Below, one piece after another: positions 56,228 through 64,000 of a DNA stretch of 64,000 nucleotides (position 1 is the first letter of the stretch; each line of letters starts with the position of its first letter). Location of the stretch: assembly GCA_001414485.1 (NCBI GenBank), contig LLEY01000016.1, positions 310,001 through 374,000 of the forward strand, written 5' to 3'. Below the pieces are notes generated by a model. That model saw only the letters and a list, made by a program, of their open reading frames with translations. It did not search any database and had not been told where the DNA came from. The DNA comes from Calycina herbarum. Lineage: Eukaryota > Ascomycota > Leotiomycetes > Helotiales > Pezizellaceae. Position numbers and translations under genes: made by a program.

Positions 56228-56596
56228 TTTCACCTTTAAACACTAGCTAGCTAGGGTGTAACCTCTCTAGAATCTAAGTTAAGTATATTCTAAAGAATCA
56301 CTTCCTCCTCGAGTTAAGTTAATTTGATATTTACTAGCCGTCGTTCTAGGAGAGGAAGTTAGCTGTTTATTCTACAGCGAAGGCTAGTTTCAGAGACTTT
56401 GTAGATTTTTATAGCAGCCCGACGACTAAGCTTTTTAGATAATCGAATAGCCTTAATAGCTAAGATGATTCGAGCTTCTTAAGTTTGAATTTCTATTAGT
56501 AGTTATTAAGATAACACGTATTAAAATAATAAAGTAGAGAAGATAGGAAAAGTATACCAGGTCCTAATATACGCCAGGTCCTGATAAACTACGTTA

Positions 56597-56810
56597 TATT
56601 AATTACTAATAAGTAAATTATACTATAGTTAAGAACGCTTATCTACTGTCTACTAGCTAGTACTTACGAGATAAGTTAGATAAGATAGTATAATTTACGA
56701 AATTAGATTAATAAAACGTTTATAAACTTATATAAATAAAAGTTAATAACGAATAGAAAACGGTATTTGTCTTACTATCAGGTCTCTATAAATATATAGT
56801 TAATATAGTT
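56597..56810 (+). pseudogene. Outer Gypsy RT fragment between P3 and P4
   Basis: Parallels 54430-54630 of the inner Gypsy (shared text TAGTTAAGAACGCTTATCT). It continues from 49140 on the left and resumes at 58664 on the right. Confidence 0.8.
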
Positions 56811-56812
56811 TA

Positions 56813-58661
56813 TTAGTACGCCGTGTATATTAGTATACTATATACTTTCTTACTTCTCTACTACTTCAAAGTATAATTAGTTAACTATACTATATAAATT
56901 TAATTAAAAAATACTTTTAATCTAATAAACTAGATATATCTACATCTACTTAACAAGTTCGTATATTATAACCAGCTTTTCTATAAGTACTATAGCGCCT
57001 ACTAGTTAATTTCCCCTCTTTCTAACTACTACTCTTAACACGTATATCGCGTCGAACCTGCTTATCTACGTCCTTCTACGCTAAAATATCCTATATATCC
57101 TCTATAGTAAGTATACTACCTTAATAAATACAAGTCTTCCTAGCTCTGCGACGCTTACTAAGGGCTTTATTTACTACTCGAAGTATACGTACCTTAGTAG
57201 TTAAAAAGGTTACTTTATAAGCTAATTACTCTATATCTTTCGCTAACGTAATAACCGTCTAGAAAATAGGTGTTAGTAAGCTTCCTTAGTAACTAGTAAT
57301 CCGGTTCTTAATAAGAGTTGTTTATAAAAGAGCTTCGGCGAGGTTATAAGAAGTCTAAGAGACCTAAGAGTCAGCGTCGGTAGAGAGAGGCCTAGTAGAG
57401 GTCGGTGTCTATAACTTATATTAAGCTTTGAAATCATAGTCTATAGATTAAAAAGTACTAAGCCAGCCCCGCGGAATCTAGCTTAAGCGTTTTAGGCTAT
57501 TATTGATTTTATATACACTGCTTTAAAAGCGAGAAAAAACTCGACCTTTATAATATAGTTAATATAAGCTTTAATAAAAGTCTTAATTTATCAACTATAT
57601 ACCTGTTTTAAGGTACTAAAACACCTAATATCGAGTAGCTAGATTAAATAAGAAGAGTAAGAAAGTAGTCTAAGAGTAATAATATTATATATCTTATAGT
57701 ACTCTTAGAACTCAGCTGATTTATAACTCTTATACTTATTAAGAATAAGTATCGATATAGACTCTTTACTTAAGTAGAAGTATACTTATTAAAGTGCTTA
57801 AGCTATTCTAGACCTGTCTTATTATTTATCTAGCTATTACTTATTAGTTTAATAACCTAGTTATATAGAAGGCCGCTCTTAGTATACTAATTCGTAAGAT
57901 AATTCTTCTCTTAAACTACTAAAAATAGAGGAATACTTCTATCTTCGCTATTAATATAAGTAATTATAGTAGCCTATTCTCGATTACCTAGCTAAACTAC
58001 CTTATCTCTACTACGTCGATCTACGTATATAACAACTATAGAAGGAGTAATCATATCTATTATAAAGCTGGTCTCGTTGAAATTCTAAAAATCGTAGTCT
58101 AGAATACTATATTTTACTCTTATATTTTCTACTAGTTGAAACTATACGCTAATAAGCTTAGGATCTTCGTATAAGGCTCTTTGAAAGTCGTAAACGTGAT
58201 TAAAACGCGTCTTTAAAGCTAGTTGTTATTATACGAATCGATACGTCTAGAGCTTTCTAATACGTCTCTCTCTCTATGATTTAAGAATATAATTCGCTAT
58301 ATCTTCTATACTAGTAAGCTAGGGCGCAAACTCTCTAGTATCTAAATCAAGTATATATCGAATAATAATATCCTTCTCTAACTTAGTTAATTTAAGTGAT
58401 TTAGACTAGTATTCGCTATAAGAAGATATATCGTTTATTCGATTATAAAGTATACTTTCAGTAATATTATAGAGTTTAGCAGCGCGTCTACGACTTATTT
58501 TTTTTATAGATTAAATAGCTTCTATTACTATATTAATTCGTACTTCTTAATCTTAAATTAGTATTATTATTATAGAGAAAACGCGTATTAAAGTAATAAG
58601 ATAGGAAAATAAGAAAAAGTACGTAGTATACTAATATACGCGGCGTACTAATAAACCACGT
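56813..58661 (-). mobile_element. Fot1/pogo-like DNA transposon P4 (1849 bp)
   Basis: The right terminus read inward is ACGTGGTTTATTAGTACGCC; the left is its mutated inverse, ATATAGTTTATTAGTACGCC. TA lies at 56811-56812 and 58662-58663. Two 17-base units (ATTAGTACGCCGCGTAT, ATTAGTATACTACGTAC) are present in the terminus. It has the same ACGTGGTTT start as P3, and the bodies of P3 and P4 are homologous. A minus-strand transposase remnant includes the Asp-containing block near 58055-58100. Full Fot1-class length. Confidence 0.88.
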
Positions 58662-58663
58662 TA

Positions 58664-61100
58664 TACTATTTAAACTATATTATATACTAGCTATATACTA
58701 GAGATAAAATAATAATATTTTAAGAGATCTTCTAAGAATAATAGTAATCTATTATCTAGATAATATTCTAATCTTTTTAGAAAAAGAAGAAGAATATAAG
58801 AGATATATAAAAGAAGTTCTATAATAACTACTTAAGATAGACTTCTATCTTAAACTTTTAAAATATAAGTTTAGAGTAACTTAGACACTTTTCCTAAGAT
58901 AGATATTTAGCTTAGAGAAAATAGAAATAGATTTAGTAAAGATCTAAGATATTTTAAACTAGAAATTACTAAAAAATATAAAAGATATATAGTCTTTCCT
59001 TAGATTTATAAACTTCTACTATCCGTTTATTAGAGACTATATAAAGATTACTAAACTAATATTAGTACTAGTTAAAAAGGCTATTATATTTATATAGAAT
59101 AAATAAGCTAAGAACGCTTTTTAAAAAATTAAGGCGAAATTTATAAAAAAACCTATTTTATACGATTTCAACGTAGATAAACCTAGTATAGTAGAAACTA
59201 ATACCTTAGATATAGTAGTAGATACGATTTACTTATAACTAAATAATAAAAAGAAGCTTATATCTATTATATACTACTCTAAAACATTTAATCTAGTATA
59301 GTAGAACTATAGTATTTTTAATAAAGAATTACTTACTATAGTACTAGCTCTTAAATACTAGAGAATATACTTTTAAGAAGTAAAACATCTAGTTATAGTT
59401 CTAACTAACTATAAGAATTTAAGAATATTTATAAAAACGAAAGAACTTATAACTAGATAACTAGTAAGATAGTTTAAAATATTATTAGAATTTAATATTA
59501 TTATATATTATATAAGTAGAATATTAAACACTTAAGCTAATACTCTTAGTTAGAAACCCAGGTATAAAGGAAATAAAGAGTATAAGAAGATTATAATCTT
59601 AAAAACTCTTAAAAATAGAGATATAGTTTTAACTGTTTATAAGGTTATAGTACTAGAGAAAGTTAACCTCTAAAGAAATAAGATCTAGAATACTTAGAAA
59701 AAAGAACGACCTTAGGTACTTTAGAAAGTAAGAAACCTAGAGTAGGAATAGAATATTAATATATACTATTTATATAAAGAATAAAACTATAAGAATAGAT
59801 ATAAGAAAGGAAAACTTTAGGTTCTTAACTTATATACTAAAGAATTTATTCGGGAATACTATATAATACTAGCTTATAAGTACTAGGGAATTAGAAGAAC
59901 TCTCTAAAGAATTAAATAATATTACTATATTAATAAAGTATCGAGAGTAGTTAAAAAAGTATTAATAGAGTATAATACCTATACTTAGAATAAGGCTTCT
60001 TACTATATACTATATAAATAGATAAATATAACTCTAATATTATAAATACGTTAGAAATCAATCTCTTAGAATTTTATTATTAAGCTACTAAAATCTAAAA
60101 ATCTAATAATAGAAGTTAAGTATAACTTAATCCTAGTTATTATAGAATAACTTATAAAGTATATAATTTTAGTACTATATATAGAGTTAAGTATAGCTAA
60201 GGAATTAGTATTTATATTCTTTAAAGAAGTAGTCTTAAGATATAGACTACTAGAAGAAATACTCTTAGATAGAGATAAACTCTTTATCTCTAAATTTTAG
60301 ATTACTCTTATAAAATAATTAGATATAAAAAGAAAGCTATCTATAAACAAATAAAGAAAAGGAACGTATAAATTAAGTAGTTAAGATATATCTTCGTTAT
60401 TATATAAACTATTAGTAAAACAACTAAGTAGAACTACTATCTCTAGTATAGTTTATCTATAACAGTTTAGTAATAGAAATAACACTTATTATACTATTCT
60501 ATACTAACTTCGAGTATAAATTAGTAGTATATTAAGAACTAATATCTACAACTATCGATAATTAGCTTACTTATATTTAAGTCTTGAAAATTAAGAGGTT
60601 ATATAAAGAACTTATAAAGGACTTATAGTTTATAGCTAAAAGAAACGTATACTACTATAATAAACAACGTAGTTAGAAGCTAATACTAAAAGAGAGAGAT
60701 AAAGTCTACTTAGTATAAAAAAACTTTAATATAAAAAGACTAAGTAATAGATTAGATTATAAGAAACTTAGACTATTTAAAATTAAACGAGTTAGAGGAC
60801 CTTTAAATTATAAATTAGTACTATTATAAATAATAAATATCTACCTAGTATTCTATATATCCTTACTCGAACTAGTACTACTAGAGACACTACTAGCCCT
60901 ATATATAGAAATCTAACTAGTAAACCTAAATACTAAGTATAAGATTAAGAGGATTCTTAACTATAAGCTTATTAGAGGACGAGTTAAATACTTAATTAAA
61001 TAGCTAGATTACCTATACTTAGAAAATACTTAGAAACTAAGAGAAAGTCTTACTTATTACTTAGAGGAACTTTAGAAGTTCTACTACTAAAACCTAGGGT
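58664..61100 (+). pseudogene. Outer Gypsy RT, RNase H, integrase and chromodomain
   Basis: Resumes the reverse transcriptase; the active site near 58745-58780 reads YYLDNILIF. RNase H and integrase blocks follow, parallel to the inner copy up to about 60345 and then beyond its breakpoint. The C-terminal chromodomain at about 60925-61085 reads YKIKRILNYKLIRGRVKYLI, then LDYLYLENT and LEELQKFYY (Gln from TAG), matching the element at 19651-26389. RIP stops throughout. Confidence 0.82.
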
Positions 61101-61169
61101 TATCTATATCTCGTAGTTAGAAGAGAAAGCTTTAAGAAAAGCTAAATTAATAGACAGCTTAACGATAAA

Positions 61170-61620
61170 AGCGGAGCTGTTAGAGGAAGAAGAGGCTACT
61201 AGCTAGGTAACCTCTATCTCTCTCTACTCTTTCTCTTCTCTTTCTCTTCTCTTTCTCTCTCTTTAGCTTTATTAAGCTCTTATAGCTTAATAAGACTACG
61301 ACAGAGTATCTCTTACTCCTACTTAGTAAAGAAGCGTTACTGTTTCTATAAATAGAGGATCTTCTATATAGCTTCTTTCTAAACCTTATAGACTATCTCC
61401 TCCTCTTATTATAACCGTCGCTTCTAGATATTAAGAGATTCTTACTCGAAAAGTAAGAGTATTTAGTTCTACTTCTTAATATTATAAAGCTTGTCTTTTC
61501 TAGTATATTTAAAACACTTAGAACTACTAGTAATACTAACGTATTAATAGCTAGTCTTCGTATTAATATAACAAGTATAAGGAATTATTTCACGTCTTAT
61601 ACGTTTAATATAGAAGACGT
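61170..61620 (-). pseudogene. Antisense accessory ORF of the outer Gypsy
   Basis: On the minus strand, between the chromodomain and the 3' LTR, blocks SSSKCFKYTRKDKLYNIKK, ESLNI-KRRL and EILCRSLIKL-ELNKAKER (dashes are stop codons at Gln positions) line up with ARGKKCSEYTRKGKTCDIEE, ESLNA-KRRL and MLCRGLSTL-ELDEAEEK of the ORF at 20171-20815. Position and orientation are the same. It is heavily RIP-mutated and non-functional, but shows the ORF belongs to this Gypsy lineage. The boundaries are approximate. Confidence 0.65.
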
Positions 61621-61762
61621 TAAGAGTTCTATATTATTTAAGTCTGTCTTTTAGAAGATACGTTAACGATATAATAGAAGTAAGAAAGGCTACTAGCCTC
61701 TTAATAATATTTTCTTAGGCTATACTTAAGCGTAAGAATACGCTAGTCTAAGAAGAGAATAG

Positions 61763-62227
61763 TATTATAAATCATAGTTACGTAGTAAGTAGTCTAGACA
61801 GCGCTCTAATAGAATAAGATATAATATCTAGAGAATAGAAGATAATATAAGAGAGAATTAGTAATATAGAAGGTATTTAAGAGTTTTAAGATCTTACTAT
61901 TATAAGACTATTAGAAGTTATATATAGTTATATAATATAATCGCTTATATTACTCTAATCGCTCTAATCGCGAACGATATAAACGATATAAGTAATATAG
62001 GCGATATACTTAGAGAACGAAGGTTTTATATAAGACTAGTACGTCTACTATTAGATAGAAGCTTCGTACTTAACTTTAGTTATTAATCTTATTATCTTAT
62101 TTAATATCTTTAATATAAGTAACAAGTTCACTTCTAAGTAAATAACCTAGCGTATCTATACTTCTTATCTATATACTAACCTTCGAGACTTAGTTACCTT
62201 TGTTTAGTTTGTTTAAGTTTCGTTATA
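61763..62227 (+). repeat. 3' LTR of the outer Gypsy (465 bp)
   Basis: From TATTATAAATCATAGTTACG to GTTTCGTTATA. The purine tract AAGAAGAGAATAG directly precedes it, and the post-5'-LTR leader (ACCTGCTTAGAAG) does not follow it, so it is a 3' LTR, not the start of another copy. Confidence 0.85.
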
Positions 62228-64000
62228 AAAGAAGAGCGAAGTAAATTTAGATAAAGAGAAAGAGCTAGATTAAAATTAGTAACTACTTTACTAAATCGAA
62301 AGAGGTAGATAAAATACCTCGTAGAATTATTAAGTATAGTCTACTAAATAATTTAATATATCGTACTCGTTAGTATAAGAGGTTATTATTATTTACTTAT
62401 AGAAAAGCGAATTCGAGATTTAATAGTTATTATTCTAGAATTTAATACTTAGCTTTAGAACCTCCTAGTTTCTCTAGAGAGTATCTAGTATAGTAAAAAT
62501 AAGTATTATATATAATAGAAAAATAGATAAATTTTCACCGAAAGTATATACTATTATACCTAGAGTTATAGTTATTAAATTATATCTCTTTAAAGTTAAA
62601 AGCTTAATCTTATAGTTGTTAATCTTACTAAAAAAATTACTAAACTCTCTTAGACCCTAGAATAAAGAAGTTAGCTAAGACAGAGGTTAAGAGCGTCTAA
62701 GCTTAATTAGAAGAGTCTAAGTTTAATTAGAGTTAGTACGAGCAGAGAGTAGAGAGGTAGGTAGGTTAACGTTTTACCTAAGACTAAGAATTCTTTATAA
62801 TAGAGTCTAAGGAACTAAGATAATTATAGACCAGCGCTATAATACTATATATCGGAGAGGATTTAGACAGAAGTCGGAGATAGAAAAGTTAGAATTCGGA
62901 AGTCGATATCGTAGAAGATAGTAAGAACTTAGCTAAGAGGTTACTTATTCTTATCTTTTATTCTAATAGTGTACTTCTTTAATTTATATCTGATTTAAAT
63001 TAGACTTCTAGAATCTAGCTAGAAGATAAAAGAAAGTAAGAACTTCTTACTAAAGTAGAGAGTCGGAGATAGAGTATCAGCTAGTTAAATATTATTACTA
63101 ATAATTATTATCTAATACCTTGTTTTTCTACCGATTTAGAGTACTTTATAAGAACTTGGTTTTATCTTCTCTTTAAATAGTAGAAAAGGATTCGCGTTTA
63201 GATAGTAGAAGATTTAGAATTAAACTTAATTTAGCTAAAGTACTTAGTTTAGCGTTTTAGCGTCTTTTCTTATCTAAGGCTAGAAGATCTACTACTATTT
63301 TAACGAAGTTATAATTCTAATATCTCTTAAGTATAGTAGCTAAGTTTTATAGCTATAGTATAATCTTTTCTTATATATAGAAGAATCGTTCTAACTCTAG
63401 TATCTCTCTAAGTATAGCTATACTTGAAAAGCGATCTCTAAAGTTAGTAAACGTTTCTCTAGTATAATCCTTTCTACCTATCTATAAGGCCTAGAAGGCG
63501 TTCTATATATCCTCTGTCTTATATCTAGTTAAGAAATATAAATCTAAAAGTTTAATTATATCTTAATAATTATAGAAAGTAATATAAATCGACTTAGACT
63601 TATATCTAAGCTTAAGATAGTTCTTAGTAAGTCTAGTAGTTATTTATTATATAAGAGCTTTTTAAGTCAGACTTATATTATAATAATCAGCGGTTACTAG
63701 GAGTCTATTATATACTAATATCTTCTATTATTAGTAGGTAGATAAGGTACTATTATTTAAGAGTTTAATCCTTTCTATAATCTTACTTTTAGTAGTTTAG
63801 AGTAGAAGAGAATTTAGAGTGCCTTCGAAAGCTAGGAGAGTAGTCTACTATCGAGGGAACGTATTAGAGATAGTAGTATCTCTTAAGCGAAAAGAGTCTT
63901 ATATAGTACTTAGAAGCGAAAAAGGCTCGAGATTAACTCGGGGTAGATTCGTAGAGATAAGTTAGAGTTTACTTATTATTCTTTCTAACTAGGCGAATTA
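62228..64000 (+). pseudogene. RIP-riddled frame running off the window, unidentified
   Basis: One plus-strand frame can be followed with TAG/TAA at probable Gln codons, including RRIIKYSLLNNLIYRTR near 62320, LALEPPSFSREYLV near 62450 and YYLIPCFSTDLEYFIRTWFY near 63105. It is Gln/Arg/Leu-rich. No domain was recognised. Probably a further dead transposon, or the continuation of the target into which the outer Gypsy inserted. Confidence 0.35.

Larger units (their letters stand above)
49143..56594 (-). mobile_element. Fot1/pogo-like DNA transposon P3, host of a nested Gypsy
   Basis: Ends ACGTGGTTTATCAGAACC and inverse, TA at 49141-49142 and 56595-56596. Each terminus carries 17-base units (three on the left, ATCAGAACCTGGCGTAT type). 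The transposon's own sequence is 49143-50471 and about 56228-56594. The minus strand near 50365-50415 reads NFYNFDETGFIIGVI. Compared with P4, about 180 bases are missing at the junction with the inner Gypsy, so a deletion removed both that part and the Gypsy 3' end. Confidence 0.85.
42802..62227 (+). mobile_element. Outer Gypsy chromovirus carrying nested insertions
   Basis: The 5' LTR is at 42802-43257 and the 3' LTR at 61763-62227. The gag-pol-chromodomain reading is split by four TA-flanked DNA transposons (44434-45567, 46301-48158, 49143-56594, 56813-58661). Removing them restores continuity with the inner Gypsy; for example AACCTAGATAAAAGAGTATA before 49143 continues as TATTAATTACTAATAAGTAA after 56594. 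Flanking 5-mers are TAAGA (left) and AAAGA (right), a 4 of 5 match. About 8-9 kb is Gypsy sequence proper. Confidence 0.85.

Noticed and set aside
61763..62227. LTR considered as the 5' LTR of a further Gypsy continuing to the window end
   Set aside because: It is preceded by a polypurine tract and not followed by the leader and gag found after the other 5' LTRs.
1..64000. tRNA, rRNA, riboswitch or bacterial-type operon features
   Set aside because: None were seen. Gene structure, introns and RIP signature are fungal; no cloverleaf with A and B boxes was noticed on reading, although a dedicated scan was not possible.

Overview
This window is from the genome of a filamentous ascomycete (Pezizomycotina). 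Three things point there. Most of the sequence carries the signature of repeat-induced point mutation (RIP): CpA and TpG are depleted, TpA is enriched and CpG is kept, and Gln and Trp codons have become stop codons in reading frames that otherwise hold together. The one well-preserved gene combines a HET domain with NB-ARC and TPR domains, an architecture typical of fungal NLR-type incompatibility genes. Its introns are short, with fungal branch sites. The organism cannot be named more closely from the sequence.

Layout. 1-600: a degraded Ala-rich then Glu-rich frame. About 760-4850: a Helitron (N domain plus PIF1-like helicase) on the minus strand, destroyed by RIP. 5779-6231: a 68-bp minisatellite. 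6811-7980: two ~430-bp inverted arms made of pogo-type transposon ends. 11100-14005: a pogo-like (CENP-B/DDE) transposon with its 3' end. 14240-17970: a mildly mutated stretch with a 159-codon ORF, a transposon left end and a 5'-truncated LINE inside a 17-bp target duplication. 18661-18989: a solo LTR. 19651-26389: a complete 6.7-kb chromodomain Gypsy element on the minus strand, with 433-bp LTRs, a CTTAT duplication and an antisense accessory ORF. 27171-29455: a second pogo-like transposon on the minus strand.

30357-35232 is the functional core. An apparently intact three-exon gene (1113 codons, minus strand) encodes a HET - NB-ARC - TPR receptor. It is enclosed by long terminal inverted repeats with TA flanks, and both ends resemble those of other transposon ends in the window. 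The TPR array has seven near-identical 42-residue units that differ at only six positions.

35233-42800 holds RIP-riddled frames of unknown origin. 42802-62227 is a nest: an outer Gypsy carries four Fot1/pogo-like elements; one of these carries a second, truncated Gypsy, which carries a solo LTR. 62228-64000 is another degraded frame that runs off the window.

Interpretation: this is a RIP-inactivated transposon graveyard around one NLR gene. The gene lacks stop codons but has an Asn where the Walker B aspartate is expected, and it may have moved, or may still be able to move, as cargo between transposon ends. Exon joins, target duplications and matched transposon ends were read directly. Family names rest on recognised motifs. 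Cargo status and RIP history are inferences.
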